64,000 nt of DNA, taken from positions 8,413,501 through 8,477,500 of the forward strand of contig NC_016458.1 in the NCBI RefSeq assembly GCF_000226115.1. The letters are read 5' to 3'. The stretch comes from Thermothielavioides terrestris NRRL 8126. Lineage: Eukaryota; Ascomycota; Sordariomycetes; Sordariales; Chaetomiaceae. Below are positions 11,560 to 23,724 of the stretch, one piece after another (position 1 is the first letter of the stretch; each line of letters begins with the position of its first letter). Under the pieces are notes generated by a model. That model saw only the letters and a program-made list of their open reading frames with translations, did not search any database and was not told the DNA's origin. The translations under genes and the position numbers were made by a program.

Positions 11560-12161
11560 GCGCGTCGGCAGACGGGGAGTTGCTGCGAGGTGGACCGTTG
11601 CGCGGAATTGGCCCGGCATTCACCCGGCATTGACCTGGCGGCGGTCTGACAAAGTTAGGGGACGGTCTCCCAGTTTGGGCTTGGCTGAGCTGCCTTGGTG
11701 GGGCGCAGCTGTAATATATGATTCTTGCGCGGACATGTCTTAATGCAGGATATCGATGCATGTCGGGGATGACTGATGGACGTATGTTGTCGACTATGGG
11801 CTTGACGTGTACATAACAGCTTGTCTTGGTCAACACCCAGTGATAGGCTCAACTAATAATACCACCAGAATTGAGGACGTGGTAGGTTTCACCGACGCGC
11901 CTGGGCTAAACATACACAGGGCAGGGCATTCAATGTGACTCCAGGCGCTGTGCCACCAGGCGCGTCTTCCGCGTCGTATCATGGACGGTAAACCATTGAT
12001 TCATTCCCGCTCGTAAAATTAAAGCCGTCCGACGCCCTCGTAGCCACCCACGCCATGGATCTAGGTATATGCAGAATACGGAATACTTCCGCAGGGTATT
12101 GTTGTACATACAGCCCACTAACCACCTCCCCAGGGCACTGTATTATTTATTTCTTGCCCAT
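11560..12161. other. Intergenic region between convergent genes
   Basis: Contains the 3' ends of the CFEM gene (plus) and of the gene at 12162 (minus). No coding or RNA feature is supported. Confidence 0.6.
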
Positions 12162-13166
12162 TCACTTCCCCTTGACCCGCCGAACGACGACCTTCCCGCC
12201 CTCCTCCTCCCCATCCGCCGCGCCGCCCTCCTCCACCTCCCAGCCGACCCCAAACCCCTCCCGCAGCCCGTCCCAGGCCATGCCCAACTGCCCCTCGACC
12301 CAGCGCACCCCGACGGTGAGGTACGCCCGCCCGATCGCGCGCAGCGCGTGCGCCCGCACCCGCCGCTCCGCGCCCTCCATCAGCGTCGCCCGGTACAGGT
12401 CCGCCTGCCGCCGCGCCCGCCGCCACGCCGCCCAGTTGTCGGCCGCCAGCGCGCGCAGCACCGCGTCCACGTGCCGGTCGCGCAGCCCGTGCGCCGCGCG
12501 CTGCGCGTAGGCGCCCGCCAGGTCCCCCCGCCGGCAGGCTGTGTCGAGGATGAGGTAGGCGGCGAGGTCGGCTTGTTCGACGGTTGTGAGGGGGACGGCG
12601 CGGGGTTGGGGGGCTGTTGTTAGGTGTGGGGTGTGTGGTTGTGGTTGTGATTGTGATTGTTGTGGCGGTGGTAATGATGGTGGTGCTGGCGATGTGCCAG
12701 GGCGTCGGGATCGTGGGTTGGGTGGTTGGCGGCGGAGGAGGTAGAGGAGGGAGGGGTAGTAGGTTTCGTAGGAAGAGGCGAGGATGCCAAGGCGGATAGA
12801 GAAGAGGTAGACTTGGTTGGAGAAGTCGTCCTGTCGGCGAGAAGCGACGAGCGCTTCGCGGAGTTTGCGCAGGGCGGAGAAGATCTGGGAGAGCTTGTCG
12901 TCGGCGGGGAGTGGCGGGGACGGTTGAGATGTCTGGGGGGGTGGTAGGAGGGGCGGGACGGAGGCTGAAGACGGCTTGGGGTTGCGCTGGTCAGTGATGG
13001 CGAGGCGGGCAAATTGCCTCTGCAGCTCGTCGCGGTCGCCGGCCGCGGTGCAGAAGGCAAGGTAGCGCTCTGTGATTTTGGCGTAGTAGGCTTCCTGCAC
13101 TTTCGGGGAGAGCAGTCTGACACGAACGGACTGGGGGTTAGCGGGGCGGGGCTGCAATGATCGCAT
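12162..13166 (-). CDS. Conserved fungal protein, possibly SAC3/CSN8/PSMD8/eIF3k-type helical-repeat family
   Basis: Single exon, 334 residues from the ATG at 13166. The frame stays open to an upstream ATG at 13436, but that extension (including a GALGALGA stretch from a DNA triplication at 13172-13200) looks non-coding, so I prefer the inner start. The N-terminus RVRLLSPKVQEAYYAKITER begins a helical region. A Pro/Ser/Gln-rich linker of low complexity follows (about residues 165-200), then a second helical block (VEQADLAAYLILDTACRRGD, and AYLTVGVRWVEGQLGMAWDG). The layout resembles the CSN8/PSMD8/EIF3K and SAC3/GANP helical families, subunits of proteasome-lid-like and mRNA-export complexes. 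The family call is tentative. The C-terminus is acidic, then basic (VVVRRVKGK). Confidence 0.75.
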   Translation of the reverse strand: MRSLQPRPANPQSVRVRLLSPKVQEAYYAKITERYLAFCTAAGDRDELQRQFARLAITDQRNPKPSSASVPPLLPPPQTSQPSPPLPADDKLSQIFSALRKLREALVASRRQDDFSNQVYLFSIRLGILASSYETYYPSLLYLLRRQPPNPRSRRPGTSPAPPSLPPPQQSQSQPQPHTPHLTTAPQPRAVPLTTVEQADLAAYLILDTACRRGDLAGAYAQRAAHGLRDRHVDAVLRALAADNWAAWRRARRQADLYRATLMEGAERRVRAHALRAIGRAYLTVGVRWVEGQLGMAWDGLREGFGVGWEVEEGGAADGEEEGGKVVVRRVKGK

Positions 13167-13892
13167 GGGTGCTCCCAAGGCTCCCAAGGCTCCCAAGGCG
13201 GCGGCGCACCTCTTTTCTCCTTTTGACGGCAACCCGTATTCTGCCAGCGGGTCGTGCTCGACCGGCTTCAGCCGCGACAGGTGGCCTGCCGGCGCTCTCC
13301 CGCCTTTTCTCTGCATTGTTAGGTCTTGCGCAATGCGGTTCGTTGGACCGACCTGGCGGTCGTTTTCTGTCCCTGCAACGAACGGGCAATGACGTGGTTG
13401 TGGAACCTCTCGTCCAGGTTCAGATTGCCCCGCCATCAATCATTCCCCGGCAGGCAGTGACGCGAGCGTGGGTGGGATGCGGTTGCCCCGCCAACAAGCT
13501 TGGTTTCCTGAAGTGTAACTCACTCAAGGGAGTTACAGGAAGAAGGTGCTCGTACTTCAGACGCTAATCTTGAACTTCTATTTGAAGACAAATGAACACC
13601 TAGCCTCTACACACACACGCTCTGCAGCAGCTAGTAGTGTACGTCCCGTTCCACTGTCACTCGCATCCGCCCTTTCACTCCTCCCCTGCTGAATATACAC
13701 TAGGTCACGAAATGATCGTCCACTAGCCAGCACAGTTCCGGTTCGTCGGTTTCCAGGTCCCATTCGTGCCGTCCCATCTAGGTAGATACTTTCGTGCAAC
13801 TTTCGCCACGGCGCGAACGGCCCATGTTTGGATGGTTCTTGGAGTGGCGAGCAACGAAAGCTACCTGACTCCCTCCCTTCCCTGAAGGCGGA

Positions 13893-16193
13893 CTAACAGA
13901 GCGCAATGTCCTTTGTCATACGCTGCAGTCGCAACTCCTCCGCCACCACGAGACTCTTCGACACTACCCAATAAAGCCTCAACAGCGGAAGATTAACCCA
14001 AGCAGCACCGATCCTCTCGCAGTATTCGATGTGGTCCAACGACGCCCTTGCTTCCGACGGTGTCGTGGGCCGAATGGCGAGGAACCCCGCTTTAGTGCCT
14101 CTCTTTTCGTCCCACGAGATCGCCACGAGCACCAAACGCAAATCCCCTTTGATCGTCTTATCGGTCGGGCTCCCCGGAACATCGGCGGTCTCGCAGTCCG
14201 ATAGGTACAGGTACATGTCCAGTTGCTGACTGGTTCCGCTTGCTGAAGCCACCCACGGAAAATGCTCGGTCTCCACCAGGAGGTCGCGGTAAGACATGAC
14301 ATATGGCTGCGGAAGGTAGAGCACGCCATCGAAATCCGGTTCCAGCAGGGCATCCTCGGAAGCATCTGCTATGCTTTGCGTTTGGTAGAGCTCACCTTCG
14401 CGAGGACGGAGACGGATATCCGTGGCCCAGCCAACGCCTGACCAGGGGTACATGGACAGAATATCCGGGATGACATCGTGGTAAGACGCTCCTCCAGCGT
14501 CCCATTCCACTTGCCCCTTCCATCCTGCCCAGGTCCATGATGGGAGGTGTTGAAGGCGTACAGCGCGACTCGAGTTGTTTATGGGGGTGTGGCCCCAGGA
14601 CGTAAGTGCCGCGGCGAGTGAGATCAATCGTGCAGTTCCAGGCTCAACGGAGTTCGACGATTTTAGAACTAAGGGCATGCCATGGAGAAACGCAAGACAG
14701 GGATTTGAAACGCAGCAGTGCTTCAGGATCCCTTGCATCGCAAGCAGCGAATCGGTGGGGAACGTCAGGTTCTTCCCTGTGAAGTTGTGGATGTGCATGG
14801 CGGCCTTGTACAGGGATTCGTCGTTCTCCTCTCCCATGGACAGAGTCCTGTACTCTTGGAATGGTCCGCCGCGCTTGCCGCTGAAAACACTGGCGTTCAT
14901 GCATTCGTCCATTTGGAATTTGTGCTTGGCGTGTAGCGACTCCAGCGGCAAGTGGATGGCCTCCCAAGTGACCATGCTTTCACATTCCCAGTAGACCTGG
15001 CTTTCGGTGAAAACCAACCTCCTCCTTGCCAGAACGCCCTCTTGGTAGGTCCATCCCCTCGTCCACCATGTCGATCGATAAATATCCTCGCGGCAGTTTT
15101 CCAGGGGGGAAGCCAACACTGTGGCGCCGATCTGAATCTTGGGTTGTGGTTTCCGCTTCGCTGTCCCTACGCCTGGCAAGCCGTGATCTGCGGTCGAGCC
15201 CGCGGCCGCAATGATAGTGATCTCGGCGCTCCGGTACACCACATCCATATTCGAGATGAGGAAATGCTTGGTTTGCGCGTCCTCCTGGTCGATGCATAGC
15301 CTGTCAACCCAAAGATACCGAAGACCTAGCTGACGGGTCACGAGGACGGCATCGGAAATAACCGTAGGCCAGGGACCGGCTTCCTCGATATTTTCGCCCC
15401 AAACGTAACTCAGGGCGGCATACTCGACCGTCGGTTGTTGCTCGACGACATCCAACGAGCTCGAATCGCAGTCTATAAGTCGGAACCCCGGTAGGCTTTC
15501 GGGCGCCTGGTACTTCCGAAGGTTGCAGGTTTCACAATGGTGTTCTTTGCAGAAGGAGAACCACCCCTTCACCATACTGAAGTCAACGGAGAGCCCAAGT
15601 TCCCTAGCCCATATTCCGGGAGGTTTGGGTGTTGGATCTCCGGGCAATGCACGGTACATCGGGTGCCACGAAGATGGCATGGCGGAACGGAAAAAATCGA
15701 CGGGCTTGGAGGGAACAACGGCCAAGAAGGCGTTCTGAGACGCGCAGAGGGCATTTGATGGGTCCACTCGGATGCTGAGAAACGAGCTGCACGTCACGCT
15801 CGAGAAAGCGCGCAGCTCGAATGGTCCTCGAGTGTCCGGGCCCCGAACGACCCCGAAGAATGAGCACAGCGGACAGCTGCCGGGCTGTGTGGGACGATAC
15901 CCAAGATCCTGAACGAAGAGGCCATCGGATGACGACTCGGTTCGCATTTTGGAAACCTGGATCCAGCCGTTGACCTGGTACGTAGCGAAATAGGCATCCG
16001 CCACGCGGAATATTTCATCGAAATCAAGCTCGGAGCATGGCGGACAGAGCAGGCGGCGCTCGGGCGATCTATCTTCACTCCCCTCGGCCGCTTCGAGCCT
16101 CGGTGTCGAACAGGCTGGAGGCCGGGGAAGCATTGCCCCGATTTCATCGGGCGGGAGAGATTCGCCGCGCGACACGGCGTCGGTTATGGACAT
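13893..16193 (-). CDS. HET-domain protein (heterokaryon incompatibility type)
   Basis: Single exon, 766 residues from the first ATG in frame at 16193. The frame extends further upstream only to non-ATG codons. The HET domain spans about residues 255-405, with the diagnostic blocks YAALSYVWGE, RYLWVDRLCIDQED, MDVVYRSAEITIIAAAG and STWWTRGWTYQEGVLARRRL. HET domains trigger cell death when incompatible fungal strains fuse, and some act in other immune-like responses. The N-terminal ~250 residues hold two Cys-rich segments (LLCPPCSELDFDEIF; CKEHHCETCNLRK) seen in many HET proteins. No NACHT or WD40 region is attached. It is divergently transcribed from the FabG-like gene. Such genes are often strain-variable, which fits a location between repeat blocks. 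Confidence 0.93.
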   Translation of the reverse strand: MSITDAVSRGESLPPDEIGAMLPRPPACSTPRLEAAEGSEDRSPERRLLCPPCSELDFDEIFRVADAYFATYQVNGWIQVSKMRTESSSDGLFVQDLGYRPTQPGSCPLCSFFGVVRGPDTRGPFELRAFSSVTCSSFLSIRVDPSNALCASQNAFLAVVPSKPVDFFRSAMPSSWHPMYRALPGDPTPKPPGIWARELGLSVDFSMVKGWFSFCKEHHCETCNLRKYQAPESLPGFRLIDCDSSSLDVVEQQPTVEYAALSYVWGENIEEAGPWPTVISDAVLVTRQLGLRYLWVDRLCIDQEDAQTKHFLISNMDVVYRSAEITIIAAAGSTADHGLPGVGTAKRKPQPKIQIGATVLASPLENCREDIYRSTWWTRGWTYQEGVLARRRLVFTESQVYWECESMVTWEAIHLPLESLHAKHKFQMDECMNASVFSGKRGGPFQEYRTLSMGEENDESLYKAAMHIHNFTGKNLTFPTDSLLAMQGILKHCCVSNPCLAFLHGMPLVLKSSNSVEPGTARLISLAAALTSWGHTPINNSSRAVRLQHLPSWTWAGWKGQVEWDAGGASYHDVIPDILSMYPWSGVGWATDIRLRPREGELYQTQSIADASEDALLEPDFDGVLYLPQPYVMSYRDLLVETEHFPWVASASGTSQQLDMYLYLSDCETADVPGSPTDKTIKGDLRLVLVAISWDEKRGTKAGFLAIRPTTPSEARASLDHIEYCERIGAAWVNLPLLRLYWVVSKSLVVAEELRLQRMTKDIALC

Positions 16194-16864
16194 GGGGCCC
16201 AGCGGGATGAGACGCCTGTTCACGGAAGACGTCGAACGCTTCGGACAATGGTGGAGTCGGAGGAGCGAGGTTGAACGGGGAACCAAGTTGGAACACCGAC
16301 AAGACAGATGACGAGCCAAGAGGGGGTGAGCAGGCCATCACGGTCCATCGTTGACTGTGTCCGAATCTGCCTCGGCGGGATTGCGGCTGAGCACCAAGCA
16401 GCTTCTCAATTGGCTGATGCCTCACTGCAACAGCGCCAAGCTCGTGAAGAGAACGGCTCCTGTTCGTCATTTTGTCCTGCTCGCAACGAGTAAACCGCCG
16501 TCGTCTGGTATGGCCAAAACGAGTCGGTCAGGACTGCAATTAACTCAACACCCGTCATCCTGGAGCTGCAATTATTGCTCGTTTCTAAACCATGGAAGAA
16601 CTTACGTAAGGTAGGTAGAAGATTGAGTTGGATGCCCTGGAGCGGAATAGACACCTGCCCGATCAAGAAAGGCCAGGTACCTTATGTGCGCATAACAGCG
16701 GTCCGCTGCGGAGTCGAACTGCCGGGCCGAGCACCGGGGTCGTCCGGGGCTGTGCCTCGGCACTTCCAGCACCGCATCGTCCAACTTCACAGTTCACATA
16801 GTAGTGTAGAGGGTCAACACGAAAGCCGCAACACCTAAACTGCTCGCTCACCGTGCAATCCGCC
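16194..16864. promoter_or_regulatory. Divergent promoter region, HET gene / FabG-like gene
   Basis: A 671-bp interval between two genes transcribed away from each other. It must hold both promoters and 5' leaders. No specific operator was recognised. Confidence 0.5.
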
Positions 16865-17824
16865 ATGTCAGAACGCATCAGCCAGATTGCCCGCCAGCTC
16901 AACTACCCACGGGGGCTTCTCGCGGGCCAGGTGGCCATCATCACGGGGTCCGGCCAGGGCATCGGCGCGGAGTGCGCGAGGCTGTTCGCCAACGAGGGCG
17001 CAAAGGTGGTTGTGTCGGACATCGACGCTGCCAAGGCCGAGGAGGTGGCCGCCAAGATCAGAGCGAGCGGTGGCCAGGCGCTGGCTGTTCCCGGAGACCT
17101 GCTCAAGGACGAATGCATCAAGGAGCTGGTGAAGAAGGCGGCAGAGTTCGGCCAAGGCAAGATCCACATCATCGTCAATAATGCCGGCTTCACCTGGGAC
17201 GCCGTCATCCACAAGGCATGTACACCCCTACACCTCCCTCCCCCCCCCCTTCCCCGCCCTCTTCCCACACACTTTCGACCACAAAACCCCCATCCTTACA
17301 GCTCGCAGATGACGGACAAGCAATGGGACACCATGCTGGCCATGCACGGCACAGTGCCCTTCAAGCTCATCCGCGAGGCGGCGCCATACTTCCGCGTCCG
17401 GGACGGCGAGCCGCGGAACATCGTCAACATCTCGTCGACGTCGGGCCTGCACGGCAACGCCGGCCAGCTGAACTACGCCATGGCCAAGGCGGGCGTCGTG
17501 GGGCTGACCAAGACCATCGCCAAGGAGTGGGGCCCCGCGTTCGGCGTCCGCGCGAACACGGTCGCCTTCGGCCACATCGAGACCCGCCTGACGGCGAACA
17601 AGGAGGCCGGCGCGTTCGTCGAGGTCGACGGGCAGAAGGTCGCGCTGGGGATCCCCGAGAAGCAGAAGAAGACACCCCCCGGGGCGGTGCCGTTTGCGGA
17701 TATCCCGCTGCGGAGGCCCGGGACGGCAACCGAGGCTGCGAGCGCCGTGTTGGCCATTGCGTCGCCGTTGAGTTCGTACATCTCTGGCCAGACGATTAGC
17801 GTCACGGGAGGGAGGAACATTTAG
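16865..17824 (+). CDS. FabG-like short-chain dehydrogenase (3-oxoacyl-[ACP] reductase family)
   Basis: Two exons, 16865-17215 and 17309-17824, 288 residues. The start is the ATG at 16865 (MSERISQIARQLNYPRGLL). The NAD(P)-binding motif TGSGQGIG is at about 30-37, NNAG follows at about 109-112, and the active site is Ser-Tyr-Lys (NISSTSGL, then YAMAKAGVVGLT). The C-terminus SVTGGRNI is the usual family end with no peroxisomal signal. The only splice that keeps the frame joins HK to MTDKQWD using a GC donor (AAG|GCATGT) and acceptor CGCAG. Related fungal proteins share the MTDKQWDTM segment. Substrate unknown; a 3-oxoacyl or 3-hydroxyacyl reductase is likely. It is convergent with DPM1, 201 bp away. 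Confidence 0.9.
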   Translation: MSERISQIARQLNYPRGLLAGQVAIITGSGQGIGAECARLFANEGAKVVVSDIDAAKAEEVAAKIRASGGQALAVPGDLLKDECIKELVKKAAEFGQGKIHIIVNNAGFTWDAVIHKACTPLHLPPPPLPRPLPTHFRPQNPHPYSSQMTDKQWDTMLAMHGTVPFKLIREAAPYFRVRDGEPRNIVNISSTSGLHGNAGQLNYAMAKAGVVGLTKTIAKEWGPAFGVRANTVAFGHIETRLTANKEAGAFVEVDGQKVALGIPEKQKKTPPGAVPFADIPLRRPGTATEAASAVLAIASPLSSYISGQTISVTGGRNI

Positions 17825-18025
17825 AACAAGTAGACGTGCGTCCCTTGAGAGAAAGGGATGAGGAGGAGGAGGGGGGGGGATAGGTTGGACAACCAATCTG
17901 TTTCGCATCTAACAACCGCACAAACACAACGCCATGCAAGCCCAAGTTCTCCATCCCGGCCGCTACTCGTACAGCAAAATCTCGTTTTCCCGCCATTGGT
18001 ATCTCCCAGGATTAAATATTTGACC

Positions 18026-18971
<946 letters not shown>

Positions 18972-19104
18972 TTACGCAGGCAGGGTCTCCTTAATGAGAG
19001 CCCGCGCTAGCGCAGGCTCGTTGCCTGCCGGGAAGCTCTTGGCAATCAGAGACCCCTAGCCTGGCACCTGCCAAGACCTGTCCCTCCTCCGGAGGTTATG
19101 GCTA

Positions 19105-19495
19105 AAGAGGTCCCGCCAAGACTAATTTCGGAGACTGCCGTTTACAAGTATTTACAATCGCCACGGGGTAAGCGGGGCCGCGACGGGGCCTCGACGACTT
19201 CGAGCAACATCAACAACGAACAATCGCAAAGACTCGTTGCAACAACTTTACAAAACCTCAACCAAATCGAAAAAAAAGAAAACGAAGTTAACCCTCACCC
19301 TAACCTTGACCCTCACCTTAACTATAACCCTTACCCTAACTAGCGGGGGGCTGGCGCCGCCCCCCGCACCCCTGGCGAACTAACCCGTGGCTAACCCGTG
19401 GCGATAGTGCAAACCCCTTGGCGGTCTTGGCGGGGTACTGACGCTGTAAAAACATTGCCGACAATTGGCCGAAATTAGTCTTGGCGGGACCTCTT
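19105..19495 (+). mobile_element. Small non-autonomous element with 27-bp perfect terminal inverted repeats
   Basis: A 391-bp element. 19105-19131 (starting AAGAGGTCCCGCCAAG) is the exact reverse complement of 19469-19495, and both ends are bordered by TA, as in Tc1/mariner/Fot1-type insertions. The interior has a CCCTAA-like degenerate stretch (19288-19340), a GGGGGGCTGGCGCCGCCCCCC block and no gene. A truncated inverted relative lies at 4468-4769. That copy also shares TATGGC outside one end, and a third fragment near 4450 shares ACGTC outside the other. The true borders may therefore lie a few bases beyond the TA. Confidence 0.85.
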
Positions 19496-19766
19496 TAACG
19501 TCCACCCACTGAACATCCAATTCACACATCATGATCGATTCACTTCATCAACAAATTGGCTTGCTTAGAAGATTGGGCTCAAAGCCCAAACCTCAAGAAA
19601 TTGATTTTCAGATATTCACATGTATTGAGGTTCTTTTCTCCACGAAAATACCTATCTCGAGCAATACGGGTGACTACGGAAGTTCCATCCGCATGAGACT
19701 CAGCCCGCAGAATCATCACATTCGCTCCTCTCCTGTCGGGCAATTCCTTGGTCTCCCACCCGCGCC

Positions 19767-20092
19767 TCACACCGGAGGGAGCGAGTCCGCCTGCCGCGTC
19801 GTTGCTGGCGTCAACCTGCCAGCCGAGTAGGCGTTGGATTTGGACTTGGTGCGCCCGCCACTCAGCCAGCGCTTCATGTTCCCCAAGCCCATGCTCTTGG
19901 AGAATTTCTTGGCCTCTTCTCGCCCTGCAACCAGGTGCCTGGGACCGCCATGTTGTCGTTCAAGATACTGAGCTTGCGCTTGGTATACTCCCACGCCTCG
20001 ATGCCCAGTACATACAGCACCGTCATTCCAATTTTACGCCCCACTCCCAGTTTAGCAACAACATGAGTGAGTTCTTTGCCTGATGCAGACAT
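19767..20092 (-). pseudogene. Possible frameshifted small gene
   Basis: Two overlapping minus-strand frames read as one protein if a single-base shift near 19920 is allowed. The first (from 20092) gives SASGKELTHVVAKLGVGRKI and then MTVLYVLGIEAWEYTKRKLS. The second continues EEAKKFSKSMGLGNMKRWLS and ends near 19767. The composition looks coding and helical, but I do not recognise the family. It may be a relic, or an intact gene with a sequence error or an intron I could not place. Confidence 0.35.
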
Positions 20093-21322
20093 CGGGAGCA
20101 GCCCAGGAGTAAAGGGGCTGTCTCGATCGCCACGGAACGGGAGTTTCTAGGTCGTGCAACGGGAAATGTTAAGGCTGAACGGGTGGCGACGGGACCCGGT
20201 GAGGCGGATTTCGTCGACGGGCTTGAAGAGCATGTTCCTGGCAGTTCTTCAAGCCAAGCCAGGTGTCTGCTTTGATAGACGAGCCGGCCTCCTTGATGGA
20301 TGCGCAGCGAAGGTCATCCTGCTTGGCGTCGAGTCTCGACACAGCGTGCCTTCCTTGATCGCAACGCTTGGCTGCCCGGGCTTTGCGTCTGGAACGGTCA
20401 GGCTCCCTCGGTCGCCTTCGGCGGACCCCCTGCTCCGTTGGTTCTTCTCCCAACCGGGTTCATGCCCACACGGCCGGTCAACAGATGCGGTGCTGTGCCG
20501 GGTCGTGCGGAGAGGCGGCTTGGACGCGGCTAGGCATTGCTGGAGGGGCACCCATCGGGCACTTTCCATGCTTCGCTGTGGAATGATGATGGCACACTGG
20601 GGAAGCTGAGGCGCGGAGAGCGTGTCGCCGAGGGCGAAGCCACCCGGGTTAGAGGTTGGTTGTCAAGATCAATCCCCCAGCAGAACTTTAAAATGCTTGC
20701 CTTTTTCGAGCCACAGACCGCAAACCTTAATCTGATGAGCCTATCGGCGGAATGGCAAAATGGTGGGGTGCGGGGTCCGGGTACTGCTTCAATTGGTGGA
20801 CCAGACTTCAAGCGGTTTACTCAATGCAGGAGGAGATCGAGGGCAGCGTGATGCGGGGGCGGATGGGATTGGCTTCCCTTGCGGGCCGGCAGACGGAAAC
20901 GGTTCCATTGGTTGTATACAGACATTGCTATTGCCGATATCCTACTGTGTATCCATACTCCATTCGATGCGCTGCCAGGGCTTGTTTGTCGATGATTACA
21001 ATGGAGACGGGGATCATTGCGTCACGCCTTGAGCTCGATTCTACTGCAGTTTGCAAGGCAGGTATGCTTTGCGAGCTCAATTCCACGGCCTTGTGGCAAC
21101 TGGCGGGTTAGTAGCCGGGCGGTGTTGGAAAAGTTGGCTCGGACCCTGAGATCGTACAGCCCGGTGATCCTGGCGTGCCGTTCAGGTGATATCACGGCTT
21201 TGATGCCCGCTGTTCGCCCGGGCGGTTCCGGCGGGGCTGATGCATCAGTGCGACTTGTGTGCCTTCCGCAGTCGTCCACAGTCCACAGCAATCCACCGGG
21301 CGGACTGTGTGCCATGGCATGC
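20093..21322. other. Intergenic DNA left of the retrotransposon
   Basis: Normal GC content, with several short overlapping open frames on both strands and none with recognisable motifs. The final bases CATGC (21318-21322) are the left target site of the retrotransposon. Confidence 0.5.
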
Positions 21323-21523
21323 TGACACGCTATAGCGAGCTGCGAGGTGTGGATGCAACGGTAGGATCGTAGTAGAGCATCGGAATGCAAAGAGAGTGTG
21401 CGTTGTTCTAGTACAAAGGAGAGCTAAAGACTGAACAGAGCGTGGTATATATACATCCAGGAGTGGGGAAGCCATAGCCAGTGCGCTATACCAAGCTCTG
21501 AGCCCCTTACCCCTGACGTGACA
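21323..21523 (-). repeat. 3' LTR of the copia element (left copy)
   Basis: 201 bp. On the minus strand it begins TGTCACGTCAGG and ends GCGTGTCA, the usual TG...CA ends. It differs from the right LTR at nine positions, all transitions. Confidence 0.93.
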
Positions 21524-23724
21524 CACCCCCTAGTTGTTCAACAGAGCGCCTGAATACGTGTGAGTTGAACAACTGAACTACGAAAAACTAGAATATAGGA
21601 AATCCTTGTAAACAGTAGGTTGTATAAGAGTAGGTTATGTAAAGCCGTGAGAAATTCTAAAGTACGATTCTAGCCAATTAGAGCGCTTAGATCCGGGGGA
21701 GGTATAAATTCCTACTTATAGGAGCTTAAGCTTCCTTCTTCCTATATATATCCTCTTGTTTATATACACGGTAGCTACTACTACTACTATTCTTAGCTCC
21801 TAAGAGCGTATAAGACTACTATACCTTTATACTTCGACATCTTCTTAGACGAATTGCCTATACCTTCGCCTACCCCTTCAGAGGAGGGTAACAGTGCTAA
21901 AGAGCTTGTAGTAGAACCTACTACCCTATATACCGCTTCTAAAGAGCCTGTTACACCTTCTTCTAATCGGCGTTGTAGTCCTCTAGTTGAGTAAGTTATA
22001 CGCTCTTCCTTCTAGCTTACTGCTATATCGCCCTAACACACCCCCCAATTATATACTATAAATGACTATAGAGCGCGAGATCCTATACCTAGGTTGTATA
22101 TACACTACTCTCGTAGGCTCCTACAATAGAACCTACTACAACTATAATAGCTATAGTGTATACTACTAGTATTGTAAACGCTTCAACTATAGCTATAAGC
22201 TGATCCCACCTACTATTGTAGAGAAGGTACAAGCTCTAACCACGGCTATCAACGACTTCGACTAGAAGGTGAGTCTCTACTATCCGCTACTCTATACCCC
22301 CTATCTGATACCGAATAGGCTACGAAGAAGATTCGTCCTACGCTTCGTATACTTTTGAACGATCCCTAAAAGGTCGAAGAGAAGGGAGAATAGGAGGATA
22401 TAGATATAGTAGAGCCGGTAGAGGAGTAGCCTTAATAGCAAATGTAAAAGGTCCCTATAGTCGTCTAGGGTAGAGCCCTAGATAACCCTCTTGGTTTCAC
22501 GTCTATAGCGTTGATAAAGAGTAAAGCGTAGGAGGTGCTCTCTAAGTAGGTAGAGAGCGACAAATTGGTTGATAACCGGGAACTAGAGCAGGTCGTTATA
22601 TAGACAATAGAGCTAATAGAGTAGTTGAAGATATAGGCGAGGATCCTTTAGCTTTAGGGAAAGACTACGATAATAGAGCTTATCAATCGCCGAAATATAT
22701 AAGGCGAGAGTATAGAACAACAACAATAGATAGTCCTTACAAAGAAGATAGTTGACTCCCCTACTCTTTTCTTACCTAACGTATATCTTAAAGGTTTAAT
22801 AAAGCGTAGAAGTGCTTGAACTTCTACCTTGAGAGCTATTTCGTTAAACCGTCTATAGGTATCTATATAGTAGGGAGGTAGAGTACGTCGAACTACTTAT
22901 TCTAATACTCCTAGCGAAGCTATATATTGTAAATATCTATATAGCGTAGGTAAGTATTAATCTTTATATACTCTCCTACTATAAGCCGAATCGTTTACTA
23001 ATTGTTATAGAAGATCCTCTAAGGCTCTCTAATCTCGAATATAAGGTCTCTAAACAAGCGCTTTAGGGCGATTGTCTTAGCTACGATAAGCGATAGAGCT
23101 TTCAACTCCACCTTAGTAGAAGATATAGTAATAGTATCTTACTATATAGCCTTCTAGGAGATCAACCCTCTAAAGAGCATTATAATATAGCCCTATAAAG
23201 AGTATCGTATATCTGGATTATCGCTATATAATACGTTGGATATAATCTAAAGTACCTAGTGAACGCCTTTATCCTTATACTATATACTAAGGAAGCGTAT
23301 AGTATATAGATACTAAATAACTCGTTTCGCCACTTTGATGTACTCTAGTCCTAGATTCGTTAGAAACTAGGAGAGCTTCGTAGCTACGAACGCAATGTCT
23401 AGTCGGATTATAACTACAGAGTAGAGGATCGAGCCTATAAGCTCTTAGTATAGTTTGACCTATTTAGGAGACGCCTCTCCTTCGAACTTACAAAGCTCCT
23501 CTATAAGAAAAGAGATAGCTAGAGCGCTTATAATATTGGAGAGGCTATACTTCTTTACGATCTTCTCGATATACTAGTTGTATATAAGCTAGATCTTATA
23601 TACTCTACGGTTATAGATAACCCTAATCCCAAGGAAGTGCTCGACATCGCCCTACTTATACACTTTGTACTTCGCCTTAATGCCCTTTATAATACGCTCT
23701 ACGGCTATAGCGTTATCTCGATAG

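Noticed and set aside
13167..13436. Upstream extension of the 12162-13166 gene to the ATG at 13436
   Set aside because: The added residues look non-coding and include GALGALGA from a DNA triplication. Kept only as an alternative start.
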